Shown: positions 16,081-24,227, counted from the first letter of the stretch. The stretch is 32,987 nt of DNA from Hyphomicrobiales bacterium (GCA_015654965.1 JAATGD010000145.1:1-32987), one strand, 5' to 3'. Notes: a model not told the origin generated them from the sequence alone. A program made the numbers and translations.

Positions 16081-17376
16081 ATGGCCAGTAGTCCCGAAAG
16101 TTTCTCGCGCTCCTTATGGTGGAACAAGGCCCGGGAGGCCAAAGCCGATTATCCGGCGTTAAACGGTCCCCATGAAGCAGACGTCATCATCATTGGTGGT
16201 GGTTTCACCGGAGTTTCCAGCGCCCTTTTCCTTGCCGAGCGCGGCAAAAAGGCCGCCGTTCTTGAAGCGCGTCATATCGGTTTTGGCGCGTCCGGTCGCA
16301 ATGGCGGTCAGGTCATTCCGGGGCTGAAACACGATCCCGAAGAACATCTTGCCATGTTCGGCAAGGAAGACGGCCAACGCATGATCGATATGGTGGGCAA
16401 TGCTGCCGGTCTGGTTTTTGACCTGGTGCGCAAACACAATATTGAATGCGCCCCGGTCGTCGCGGGATGGATACAGGCCGCGCATTCCGAACTTGCAACC
16501 GCAGCCGTGCATAAACGCGCCCGCCAATGGCAGGCCCAGGGCGTCGATGTTGAAATTCTTGATCTCAAACGTGTCACTGAACTTTCCGGTACAGGCCGTT
16601 ATTTTGGCGGCTGGCGTGACCCGCGCGCTGGTGCCTTGCAACCGCTCGACTATGCGCGCGGGCTTGCAAGGGCGGCGACGTCATTGGGGGCAGACATATT
16701 TGAAAATTCTCCCGTCACGCAGCTTGCAAAACAAAACGGCCTCTGGATTGCCAAAACCGAAACAGGGCAAATTACGGCCCGGGAGGTTTTGATTGCAACC
16801 AATGCCTATAGTGGCAATCTTGTGCCGGGGCTTGCCCAAAGCATCCTGCCCGTTCAGAGCATGCTGATTGCGACCGAGCCACTTTCAGAAAAACAGCGAA
16901 GCCAGATCATGCCGGGTGGTGTTGTGCTTTCGGAAACACGCAAAATCGCCTTTTACATGCGCCAGTCCGACGATGGGCGCTTCCTCATCGGCGGGCGGGG
17001 TGCCGTGGGCATGGAGGAAAAACCGGCCCTGATGCAAGCGCTGAAGGCGGGCATGATCAGGCTTTTCCCACAGCTTGAAGGAATCGGTATCGATTATCAT
17101 TGGTCCGGCCATGTGGCGCTGACGATGGACGGCATGCCGCATCTTCACAATCCAGAGCCGGGGCTGCACGTCATGCTTGGCTATAATGGCCGCGGTATCG
17201 CCATGGCGACGACTTTTGGCAGAATGTATGCCGAGCATATTGGTGAAGGCCGCCCCATGATTTATCCGGCTACCAAAATCCCGCGCCTTGCATGGCATGC
17301 CATCCGCAAACCGGTCATGGACCTTGGCATCCGCTGGTACTGGATCAAGGACAGCCTTGGTTTTGCTTCCAAATAA
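16081..17376 (+). CDS. FAD-dependent oxidoreductase, DAO fold (PuuB/OrdL-like) 3
   Basis: A 431-residue flavoprotein with ADVIIIGGGFTG at about 33-44, GFGASGRNGG ending at 76, RFLIGGRGAVG and MLGYNGRGIAMAT. These are the same landmarks as in the products at 5540 and 13849. Its C-terminus (IPRLAWHAIRKP, WYWIKDSLG) aligns with that of the 5540 product (IPLYGLRAP, WYQFLDAIG), so those two are the closer pair. It is predicted to be a cytoplasmic amine oxidase or dehydrogenase. The ATG at 16081 is preceded by GGGGAG, 13 bases away. It is followed after 25 bp by a double-cupin gene, probably cotranscribed, and lies just downstream of the XRE-cupin regulator. No transporter is attached directly; the amino-acid ABC operon starting at 18283 follows. 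Confidence 0.85.
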   Translation: MASSPESFSRSLWWNKAREAKADYPALNGPHEADVIIIGGGFTGVSSALFLAERGKKAAVLEARHIGFGASGRNGGQVIPGLKHDPEEHLAMFGKEDGQRMIDMVGNAAGLVFDLVRKHNIECAPVVAGWIQAAHSELATAAVHKRARQWQAQGVDVEILDLKRVTELSGTGRYFGGWRDPRAGALQPLDYARGLARAATSLGADIFENSPVTQLAKQNGLWIAKTETGQITAREVLIATNAYSGNLVPGLAQSILPVQSMLIATEPLSEKQRSQIMPGGVVLSETRKIAFYMRQSDDGRFLIGGRGAVGMEEKPALMQALKAGMIRLFPQLEGIGIDYHWSGHVALTMDGMPHLHNPEPGLHVMLGYNGRGIAMATTFGRMYAEHIGEGRPMIYPATKIPRLAWHAIRKPVMDLGIRWYWIKDSLGFASK

Positions 17377-17401
17377 TACAATTTCAGGAAAGACCAGACA
17401 T

Positions 17402-18070
17402 TTGAAAAATGTGATCAATCTGGGCACAGAGCCTGCATGCGCCTCGGAACTTGGCAAGGTTTTTCGCGCCATCCATGATGCTACACCCACGACTTCGCCT
17501 CTCGGCTTTGGTCGTGCACAACTGTCTGGTCAGGGCACGGATGCCATTTGCCCTTTTTCCTCTGTCATTCTTCTGCGCAGCGGAATACTGGTTCTCAACG
17601 ATAATTCCGGCACCACAATTTCGCTTGGCAAAGGGGAAGCGGCAACCCTCGCCCCCGGTGCCTTGTCATGGAATGCAGAGGCTGCGGACTGTGTAATCCT
17701 GATGCTACGGCAAGACAATCCGCAAGTCGCACTGGCAAAGATCGATCTTGATCATCCGATGGTATCCGGAGGCGCACCGAATGCGGCATTTTTGACCACC
17801 CCCATGCCCCAGACCAAACGGCATGAATTCCACGATGCCGGTGCCTTGTCGTGGGGAATATGGGCGACCACACCCTATGCCCGCCGGCCCATCACCTATT
17901 CCTATTCGGAAGTGATGATGCTGCGCAAAGGCGATGTGACCTTCACGAACCCGGATGGTGAAAGCGAGCGCTTTCATGCTGGCGATGTCTTTATTGTCCA
18001 GACGGGAGCCGTGGCCAGTTGGGACAACCACAGCGATGTTGAAAAATTCTGGCTTATCCGGACGCAATAA
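17402..18070 (+). CDS. Double-cupin domain protein
   Basis: A 222-residue protein with two cupin-like barrels in tandem. The first (about 50-115) reads ICPFSSVILLRSGILVLND, then LGKGEAATLAPGALSWNAE. The second (about 150-220) reads YSEVMMLRKGDVTFTN, then FHAGDVFIVQTGAVASWDN. The second half resembles the DUF861/EutQ-like cupins that often accompany amino-acid oxidases. The start is uncertain: the open frame reaches back into the FAD oxidase gene, but AGGAAAG lies at good distance from a TTG at 17402, which I prefer to a GTG at 17411. Clear His-rich metal motifs are absent. The role may be ligand sensing or handling of an unstable product of the oxidase 25 bp upstream (inference). Confidence 0.7.
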   Translation: MKNVINLGTEPACASELGKVFRAIHDATPTTSPLGFGRAQLSGQGTDAICPFSSVILLRSGILVLNDNSGTTISLGKGEAATLAPGALSWNAEAADCVILMLRQDNPQVALAKIDLDHPMVSGGAPNAAFLTTPMPQTKRHEFHDAGALSWGIWATTPYARRPITYSYSEVMMLRKGDVTFTNPDGESERFHAGDVFIVQTGAVASWDNHSDVEKFWLIRTQ

Positions 18071-18082
18071 TTTTGAATTATT
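18066..18082. other. AT-rich perfect inverted repeat at the end of the double-cupin gene
   Basis: AATAATT-TTG-AATTATT, 7-bp arms, overlapping the TAA stop of the cupin gene. It is too AT-rich for a strong terminator stem and may be a weak terminator or a protein-binding site. Confidence 0.35.
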
Positions 18083-18157
18083 ACCCACGATCCGGCTTTG
18101 CGGAAATTTTCCTTACTATCGGTTGATGCAAAGGCATGTCGACACCCATGGGATAAT

Positions 18158-18186
18158 ATTCTACCTTTCATGCAAATGAGTAGAAT
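18158..18186. promoter_or_regulatory. Inverted repeat upstream of amino-acid ABC operon 2
   Basis: ATTCTAC (18158-18164) and GTAGAAT (18180-18186) form a 7-bp inverted repeat with a 15-base centre. A further GTAGAA follows at 18197-18202. The repeat lies about 100 bp before the binding-protein start in a 212-bp gap rich in A and T, a reasonable place for an operator. TTTT after the right arm leaves a weak terminator as an alternative. Confidence 0.35.
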
Positions 18187-18282
18187 TTTCTAACCTGTAG
18201 AAGGAAAGAAGAAAAAGATTCCTCGTCAATGAAGCCCTGTTTTTAGTAGTGTCCCGCTCACTCTTCACAAGGATAAAATGCC

Positions 18283-19119
18283 ATGTTGCCTCAAATTTCC
18301 TCCATCACCAAACGTCTCGCACTCGGCATTTTCATTGCTGGTTCAGTTGCAGGAGCGGCTCACGCCGATGCAACGCTTGATCGCATCAAGGCCAAGGGCA
18401 AGCTGACGGTTGGCGTTATCCTTTCCGGCGCGCCATTCGGTTATATCGATCCCAAGACGCAGGAACAGAAGGGACTGAATATCGATATCGCCAGGGGACT
18501 GGCGAAAGGTCTGGGCGTGGAACTGGCAACGCAGACCGTCACGCCACCCAACCGCGTACAGTTTTTGCAGCAGGGCAAGGTCGATATCCTGATCGCCAAC
18601 ATGCAATATACCGAAGAACGCGCCAAGTCGCTCGGTTATGTGAAGACGCCCTATGACCGCATGGGCGGCGCAGCGCTCGGCCGCAAGGATAGCGGCATCA
18701 AGGACTGGACAGACCTCAAAGGCAAGGTTGCCTGCGTATCGCAAGGCTCGAACTATACCCAGCCGCTGATCGAGGAATATGGCGCCAACGTCAAGGCGCT
18801 GCCAAGCCAGCCGGAATCGCTCCTCGCGCTCAAGGGTGGCAATTGCGATGTATCGGTTCATGTCAGCGGCACGCTGGGCCTGATGCTTCAGGACCGCGCC
18901 GAGGAATGGAAGGATTATGCCATTCTGATCCCGACCGACCTGATCCCCTCGGATTCCGTCATCTGGCTCAAGAAAGACGAGAACGACACCGAAGCAACCC
19001 TCGACAAGATCGTGCGTGAACTGCACGCATCGGGCAAGCTGATCGAAATCGCCAAGGCAAACCGCCTGCCGAACCTGAGCTATCTTGAAGAAGAGCACAA
19101 CAAGCTCAAGGCTCAATAA
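18283..19119 (+). CDS. Polar amino-acid ABC transporter binding protein (family 3) 2
   Basis: A 278-residue periplasmic binding protein. The signal peptide (RLALGIFIAGSVAGAAHA) is cleaved after about residue 28. Family 3 landmarks are IKAKGKLTVGVILSGAPFGYID, GLNIDIARGLAKGL, ILIANMQYTEERAKSLGYVKTPYD and DLKGKVACVSQGSNYTQPL. AAGGAT precedes the ATG by about 10 bases. It is the first gene of a six-gene plus-strand run with two permeases, an ATPase, a MmgE/PrpD protein and a flavin monooxygenase. It is followed by a 12-bp stem-loop (19147-19175). The ligand should be the substrate of the two enzymes (inference). Confidence 0.9.
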   Translation: MLPQISSITKRLALGIFIAGSVAGAAHADATLDRIKAKGKLTVGVILSGAPFGYIDPKTQEQKGLNIDIARGLAKGLGVELATQTVTPPNRVQFLQQGKVDILIANMQYTEERAKSLGYVKTPYDRMGGAALGRKDSGIKDWTDLKGKVACVSQGSNYTQPLIEEYGANVKALPSQPESLLALKGGNCDVSVHVSGTLGLMLQDRAEEWKDYAILIPTDLIPSDSVIWLKKDENDTEATLDKIVRELHASGKLIEIAKANRLPNLSYLEEEHNKLKAQ

Positions 19120-19146
19120 GCCTTAAAGCCCTGTTTGAACCAAACC

Positions 19147-19175
19147 AATTGCGGGCGGCTCTACCGTCCGCAATT
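19147..19175 (+). other. Intra-operon stem-loop after binding-protein gene 3
   Basis: AATTGCGGGCGG (19147-19158) pairs with CCGTCCGCAATT (19164-19175) around the loop CTCTA. The stem is 12 bp with a single G-U wobble. No T-run follows. It lies between the binding-protein and permease genes, matching the stem-loops after the other two binding-protein genes in the window. Confidence 0.6.
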
Positions 19176-19210
19176 TCAAAGCGTGTTCAGAACGCAACCG
19201 GATCATTTCA

Positions 19211-19954
19211 ATGAAAGAAGCTCTGATTTCGCGCTTTATCGAGCTGACAAGCGCAATCGGCCTCAATTATGAATTCCTCAATAGCGGCTATGAAGTCGAT
19301 ATGTGGCTCAACGGCATGGTCACGACGCTGCAACTGGTCGTCATCACCATTCCGCTGAGCCTCGTTTTCGGTGTCCTGTTTGCGGGTGCACTCACCTCGG
19401 GCAAGCGCTGGCTTGCGGTGCCGGTGCGCGGCTATGTCGAACTCACCCGCAATACGCCGACGCTTGTGCAATTGATGTGCGGTTTTCTCGTGCTCAATAT
19501 GCTGATTTCCAATGCCATTGGCGGCGCCCACAACAATCCGCTCACCCCTTTCTTCTGGGTCATCGCGATAACCGGCCTGCATATCGCAGCCCTTCACGCA
19601 GAAGCCCTGCGCGGTGGTATCGAAGCTGTTCCAGCGACCACGATCGAGGCAGCACGCGCAATCGGTTTCAATTCCGTGCAGGTGCTCCTTTATGTGGAAT
19701 TGCCGCTCGCCATCCGCACGGCACTGCCTGCCATAATCAACAATCTCGTCAATCTGGTGAAACTGACCACGGTCGGCTCGGCGATTGCCGTGGGCGAAAT
19801 CACCTATGCATCGATCCTGATCTGGACGCAGCGCGACAATGTGGTCGAGTTGATGCTGGTCATCCTGCTGTTTTTCAGCTTGATCAATCTCATCGTCGCG
19901 CGCATTGGCTTCTGGTTTGAAAAGCGCCTCGCAATTCCGGGATATGGCCAATGA
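19211..19954 (+). CDS. Polar amino-acid ABC transporter permease 2a
   Basis: A 247-residue inner-membrane permease of the HisM/GlnP type. VELTRNTPTLVQLMCGFLVLNM is the conserved segment before the cytoplasmic loop, and the EAA loop reads TIEAARAIGFNSVQVLLYVELPLAIRT. About five membrane helices are visible. The ribosome site is weak (GGAT 9 bases ahead). It overlaps the second permease by the ATGA at 19951-19954, so the two are translationally coupled and should form a heterodimer. Confidence 0.9.
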   Translation: MKEALISRFIELTSAIGLNYEFLNSGYEVDMWLNGMVTTLQLVVITIPLSLVFGVLFAGALTSGKRWLAVPVRGYVELTRNTPTLVQLMCGFLVLNMLISNAIGGAHNNPLTPFFWVIAITGLHIAALHAEALRGGIEAVPATTIEAARAIGFNSVQVLLYVELPLAIRTALPAIINNLVNLVKLTTVGSAIAVGEITYASILIWTQRDNVVELMLVILLFFSLINLIVARIGFWFEKRLAIPGYGQ

Positions 19955-20730
19955 GCATCGCAATCGAACAAAAAACAGGCCTGTTCCTGTCCCCGACAAC
20001 GATCACCTTCTCGACCATCATTCTCGCGGTAGCACTCTGGTTCTATCTCGATCCATCACTGGCGCAAATCTGGCTCGACTGGCTGCCCTATCTCGGCAAG
20101 GGCTTTGCCATGAACGTGCTGATCAGCATTCTTGCGATTACGCTCGGCACCTTTGTCGGGGTGCTGATGGGCATCATGGAGCTTGCGCCCTACCGGCTCG
20201 TCCGTGCGCCCGCCATGACCTATGTGCAGATTTTCCGCAATGCGCCGCATCTCGTGCTGATCTTCGCCGCGACCTATATTTTCCCGTTCGAGCTGGTGAT
20301 TTTTGGCAATTACATCGCTTTCCCCGACTGGATCAAGGCGGTCGTCGGCCTTGCCATTCCCGCGAGCGCCCATATTGCGGAAATCACCCGCGGCTCCATC
20401 CAGTCGATCCCGACAGCACAATGGGAAGCCGCACAGGGGCTTGGTTTTTCGCGTCTGCAATCGCTACGCTGGATCATCCTGCCGCAATGTGTCAAACGTT
20501 CGCTGCCGCCATGGATGAACCTTTATACGTCCATCACCATGGGCACGGCGCTCGCCTCGCTTGTCGGTGTGCATGAACTCTTGCATTCGGCAACCGACGC
20601 CAGCACCGCCGTGCAGCGCAACGACTTCACCGTCATCATCTATCTCACCGTGCTGATGGCGTTCTTTCTCTTCTGCTATCCCGTGTCGCGCTTTACACAG
20701 CGGCTCGAAAAGCGGCTTTCGGCCCGCTGA
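19951..20730 (+). CDS. Polar amino-acid ABC transporter permease 2b
   Basis: A 259-residue inner-membrane permease, the partner of the preceding gene. YVQIFRNAPHLVLIFAATYIF precedes the EAA loop (TAQWEAAQGLGFSRLQSLRWIILPQCVKR). An N-terminal extension with one helix (ITFSTIILAVALWFY) precedes the core. It is followed after 18 bp by the ATPase gene. Confidence 0.9.
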   Translation: MSIAIEQKTGLFLSPTTITFSTIILAVALWFYLDPSLAQIWLDWLPYLGKGFAMNVLISILAITLGTFVGVLMGIMELAPYRLVRAPAMTYVQIFRNAPHLVLIFAATYIFPFELVIFGNYIAFPDWIKAVVGLAIPASAHIAEITRGSIQSIPTAQWEAAQGLGFSRLQSLRWIILPQCVKRSLPPWMNLYTSITMGTALASLVGVHELLHSATDASTAVQRNDFTVIIYLTVLMAFFLFCYPVSRFTQRLEKRLSAR

Positions 20731-20748
20731 CAAGGATCGGAAATTCAT

Positions 20749-21540
20749 ATGAGCGACAGCAATAAAACGACACTGGTTGAACTGGAAGACGTTCATCTGT
20801 CTTTCGGGCAGAATGAAGTGCTTAAAGGCATCGACCTCAAGATCAACAAGGGTGATGCCGTCTCGATCATCGGACCATCGGGGTCGGGAAAATCGACCAT
20901 CCTGCGCTGCATCAATGGTTTGCTCATCCCGCAATCGGGCAAGATCACCGTGGGTTCGACCCGCGTGGATGAGCTGAAAACCGAAGCCGAACGCATCAGT
21001 CTGCGCAAACGCATCGGCATCGTGTTCCAGCAGTTCAACCTGTTTCCGCATCTGACGGTTCTCCAAAACATCACCATTGCGCCGGTGAAAATCCTGCGCA
21101 CCCCGAAAGCCGATGCCGAACGTCACGCCAGGGAGCTTCTGGAAAAAGTGCGTCTGGGGCACAAGACCGATGCCTATCCGGGTGAACTTTCGGGCGGACA
21201 GCAGCAGCGTGTCGCCATTGCGCGCGCGCTCGCCATGCGCCCCGAACTGGTGTTGTTTGATGAAGTCACCTCCGCACTTGATCCTGAAACCGTCGGCGAA
21301 GTGCTCTCGGTCATTCGCGATCTCGTCAATGAAGGCATGACCAGCATTCTCGTCACCCACGAAATGCGCTTTGCCGAAGAAATCAGCGATACGATCATCT
21401 TTACCGAAAACGGCCACATCATCGAGCAGGGCACGCCGGAGCAGCTTTTCTACAAGTCGAAGAACCCGCGCATCAGCGCTTTCGTCAATGGCCTTGGCGG
21501 CACGGCAAACCGTGTCAATGAAGGTGGCGAGGGAATCTGA
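20749..21540 (+). CDS. Polar amino-acid ABC transporter ATP-binding protein (GlnQ/HisP-type) 2
   Basis: A 263-residue ATPase. Walker A GPSGSGKST lies in the low 40s, the Q-loop VFQQFNLFPH near 90, the signature LSGGQQQRVAIARA near 147-160, Walker B LVLFDEVTSALDPE and the H-loop LVTHEMRFAEE. Walker B continues DEVT instead of the commoner DEPT, a substitution seen in a subset of this family. AAGGATCGGA precedes the ATG. It feeds the two permeases just upstream, and the MmgE/PrpD gene starts 1 bp after its stop. Confidence 0.92.
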   Translation: MSDSNKTTLVELEDVHLSFGQNEVLKGIDLKINKGDAVSIIGPSGSGKSTILRCINGLLIPQSGKITVGSTRVDELKTEAERISLRKRIGIVFQQFNLFPHLTVLQNITIAPVKILRTPKADAERHARELLEKVRLGHKTDAYPGELSGGQQQRVAIARALAMRPELVLFDEVTSALDPETVGEVLSVIRDLVNEGMTSILVTHEMRFAEEISDTIIFTENGHIIEQGTPEQLFYKSKNPRISAFVNGLGGTANRVNEGGEGI

Positions 21541-21541
21541 C

Positions 21542-22870
21542 ATGACCGATCATGTGACCCGGACGTTGAGTGAAGCCATTCTCGGCTCCACCCCTTCCCA
21601 TGAAGCAAGCGCTATTGCGCGCACGGCAATCGTTGATTTTCTCGCCTGTGCGCTTGGCGGCGCCAATGACCGCAGCACCCGTCTCGTGCACAAGGTTCTG
21701 GGCGCAAGCGGGAATGTCGCGCTGATCGGCCAGAGCGGGACCGTCGATGCTTTTACTGCAGCGCTGATCAATGGTCATGCGGCGCATGTGCTCGATTATG
21801 ACGATGTGCATGGCAGCGTGCGCGGCCACCCGACGATTGCCATTATGCCGGCCCTTCTTTCGGTCGCAGCAGAAAACGATGTCAGCGCGGAGGCGTTTAT
21901 TTCCGCCTATATTGCAGGCCTTGAAACCATGGCACGGCTCGGCCTTGCCATGGGCACGAAACATTATGAAACCGGCTTTCATGCAACCGCCACGCTCGGC
22001 ACCATCGGTGCGGCTGCGGCCATCGCCCATCTTCGCAAATTCGACGTAAAAACCACGGCAATCGCGCTTGGACTTGCCGCCACGCAATCGGCAGGGCTTC
22101 GCCTGCAATTCGGATTTGATGCAAAGCCGCTTCATGCGGGCCTTGCCGCACGTGCGGGATTAACAGCAGCACGGCTTGCCGAAGCCGGATTTCAGGGCGC
22201 ACCCGATTTCATCGACAGCCCGATCGGTTTTTTCAAGGCTTTTGCCTTTGGCGCGGAAGACATTTCCCGCGTTACCCAAAACTGGGGCGCGCCATGGCAG
22301 ATCATTGTGCCGGGCTTGACGCTCAAGGCTTTCCCCTGCTGCACGGCCGCCCATCCGGTCGGCGTTGGCGCTTTGCAACTGCGCAATGAAAAGGGGCTGC
22401 AACCCGATCAGGTCGCAGCAGTTTCCATAACCTTCCCGCCCGGTGGTGACGCGGCTTTGGTGACGACCAGACCTGTGACCGGCATCGACGCGCGTTTCAG
22501 CCCTGAATATGTCTTTGCCGCAGCCTTGCGCGATGGAAAACTGGCAATCGGGCATTTTGACGAGCGTCCGGTCGATACCCATCTGGCGGAGCTTGCAGCA
22601 AAAGTCACACGCCGCCATGACGAAACAGCCCCGCGGCTTTCACCCGATCCGAAAACCCGTTTCGTCATCATCGATGTAACGCTTCATGACGGCTCGACGC
22701 TTTCGCAACGCGTCGATGGTCTGCCAAGCATTTCGGACCCGACCGACAAATTCAAGGACGCTACCGGCAATGATCCGCGCTTTGCGGAGATTCCGGCCCT
22801 CGTCCAGTCCATGACCAATGCAGGTGACTTGCAAAAGCTCATCGCGCTGCTCAACCAATCCGTGGAGTAA
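21542..22870 (+). CDS. MmgE/PrpD family protein
   Basis: A 442-residue cytoplasmic enzyme of the MmgE/PrpD fold. The start is set at the ATG at 21542 after GAGGGAA, just past the ATPase stop; the longer open frame upstream is the ATPase gene in another frame. Motifs are NGHAAHVLDYDDVH, GHPTIAIMPALL, GFHATATLGTIGAAAA, KPLHAGLAARAGL and LKAFPCCTAAHP. The family includes 2-methylcitrate dehydratase, cis-aconitate decarboxylase and the iminodisuccinate epimerase of Agrobacterium, so it handles polycarboxylates. Its place between an amino-acid ABC transporter and an NtaA-type monooxygenase favours an aminopolycarboxylate-like substrate over propionate metabolism, since no prpB or prpC-like gene is near (inference). 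Confidence 0.85.
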   Translation: MTDHVTRTLSEAILGSTPSHEASAIARTAIVDFLACALGGANDRSTRLVHKVLGASGNVALIGQSGTVDAFTAALINGHAAHVLDYDDVHGSVRGHPTIAIMPALLSVAAENDVSAEAFISAYIAGLETMARLGLAMGTKHYETGFHATATLGTIGAAAAIAHLRKFDVKTTAIALGLAATQSAGLRLQFGFDAKPLHAGLAARAGLTAARLAEAGFQGAPDFIDSPIGFFKAFAFGAEDISRVTQNWGAPWQIIVPGLTLKAFPCCTAAHPVGVGALQLRNEKGLQPDQVAAVSITFPPGGDAALVTTRPVTGIDARFSPEYVFAAALRDGKLAIGHFDERPVDTHLAELAAKVTRRHDETAPRLSPDPKTRFVIIDVTLHDGSTLSQRVDGLPSISDPTDKFKDATGNDPRFAEIPALVQSMTNAGDLQKLIALLNQSVE

Positions 22871-22873
22871 AAA

Positions 22874-24175
22874 ATGACCAAGAAACAGATGCATCTCGGC
22901 CTCTTCCTGCAAGGCGCGGGACATCATGTGGCAGGCTGGCGGCACCCGGATGCGGAATCTGGCAGCGAGAATTTCGACCTGCTGCGTCGTTTGGCCAAAG
23001 AGGCGGAAGACGCGAAATTCGACATGGTGTTTCTGGCTGACGGACTGACCAGCGGTGCCGATGCGCATCCTTCCATGGTTGCGCGTTTCGAGCCGTTGAC
23101 GCTTTTGTCGGCACTTGCCATGGTCACCGACAAGATCGGTCTGGCGGCAACGGCTTCCACCACCTATGGCGAGCCTTATCATACGGCGCGCGCCTTCGCC
23201 TCCATCGATCATCTGAGCCATGGACGCGCTGCGTGGAATATCGTCACGACATCCTATGCCCGCACGGCCAATAATTTTTCCAAGAGCCATCCCGACCATG
23301 ACGAACGCTATGTGGTGGCAGAAGAATTCGTCGATGTCGTGCGCGGTCTTTGGGACAGCTGGGATGACGATGCTTTCCCGAAAGACAAGGAAAAGGGCAT
23401 CTATGCCGACCCAAGCAAGGTGCATGTGCTCAACCACAAGGGTAAATATTACTCGGTTCAGGGACCGCTCAATATTCCGCGCTCACCGCAGGGCCATCCG
23501 GTTCTGATTCAGGCTGGTTCCTCCGGTCCCGGTCAGGATCTGGCAGCACGCATCGCCGATATCGTCTTCACCGCCCAGCAGAGCCTTGAAGAAGCGCAGG
23601 CTTTTTATGCAAGCCTCAAGGAACGCGTGGCCAAAGCCGGTCGCGATCCCGACAGTGTGGCCGTCATGCCCGGTTTCATGCCCATCATCGGCGCAAGTTT
23701 TGAAGATGCGGCGGAAAAGCTGAAAGAGCTGAACCGCTGGACGGATATCAAGAGCGCCATGCCTTTGCTCGAAGAACGCATCGGCCATAGCCTTGCCGAT
23801 TACGATCTCGATGGCCCGCTGCCGGACCTGCCGATTTCCGATCAGCTGCGCAGCCGCGCAGAACTCCTGCGTGATCTGGCACGACGCGAAAACCTCACGA
23901 TCCGCGATCTGGCACTGCGTGTGGCGGCGGGCCGTGGCCATCATATCGTGCTGGGAACGGCAGAGCAGATCGCCGACCGTATGCAGGAATGGTTCGAGGG
24001 CAATGCAGCCGATGGCTTCAATGTCATGCCGCCTTATTTCCCGGGCGGCCTTGAAGATTTCAACAGCAAGGTCGTACCTATCCTTCAGGAACGCGGCCTG
24101 TTCCGCAAGGAATATACCGGGACGACACTGCGTGAGCATCTCGGCATTGCCCGACCGGAAATCAGGCAGGCATAA
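22874..24175 (+). CDS. LLM-class flavin-dependent monooxygenase, NtaA/SnaA/DszA type
   Basis: A 433-residue luciferase-fold monooxygenase that would use FMNH2 and O2 to attack a C-N or C-S bond. Family landmarks are MHLGLFLQGAGHHVAGWRHP, FDMVFLADG, EPLTLLSALAMVTDKIGLAATAS, SIDHLSHGRAAWNIVTT, DERYVVAEEFVDVVRGLWDSW and VLIQAGSSGPGQDLAA. The last is the FMN phosphate region. Length fits NtaA/EmoA and DszA (about 430-460). It needs a flavin reductase, and none is encoded in the window. It lies 3 bp after the MmgE/PrpD gene (GGAG as ribosome site) and ends the operon before a strong terminator. Substrates of relatives include nitrilotriacetate, EDTA, dibenzothiophene sulfone and pristinamycin precursors; this one is unknown. 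Confidence 0.88.
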   Translation: MTKKQMHLGLFLQGAGHHVAGWRHPDAESGSENFDLLRRLAKEAEDAKFDMVFLADGLTSGADAHPSMVARFEPLTLLSALAMVTDKIGLAATASTTYGEPYHTARAFASIDHLSHGRAAWNIVTTSYARTANNFSKSHPDHDERYVVAEEFVDVVRGLWDSWDDDAFPKDKEKGIYADPSKVHVLNHKGKYYSVQGPLNIPRSPQGHPVLIQAGSSGPGQDLAARIADIVFTAQQSLEEAQAFYASLKERVAKAGRDPDSVAVMPGFMPIIGASFEDAAEKLKELNRWTDIKSAMPLLEERIGHSLADYDLDGPLPDLPISDQLRSRAELLRDLARRENLTIRDLALRVAAGRGHHIVLGTAEQIADRMQEWFEGNAADGFNVMPPYFPGGLEDFNSKVVPILQERGLFRKEYTGTTLREHLGIARPEIRQA

Positions 24176-24184
24176 TATTCACTC

Positions 24185-24224
24185 AAACAAAGGCCCGGAC
24201 CACATGTGCTCCGGGCCTTTGTTT
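24185..24224. terminator. Bidirectional Rho-independent terminator
   Basis: A perfect 15-bp stem, AAACAAAGGCCCGGA (24185-24199) with TCCGGGCCTTTGTTT (24210-24224), and a 10-base loop. It has a T-rich right flank for plus-strand transcripts and an A-rich left flank that serves the minus strand. It separates the convergent monooxygenase and dipeptidase genes. The loop contains the palindrome CACATGTG. Confidence 0.92.
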
Positions 24225-24227
24225 CTG

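Noticed and set aside
18123..18158. TTGATG and GATAAT as a promoter for the amino-acid ABC operon 2
   Set aside because: The spacing is about 23-24 bases, too long for a standard sigma-70 promoter.
20464..21543. 359-codon open frame on the minus strand
   Set aside because: Antisense to permease 2b and the ATPase gene; no recognisable domain, composition of a shadow frame.
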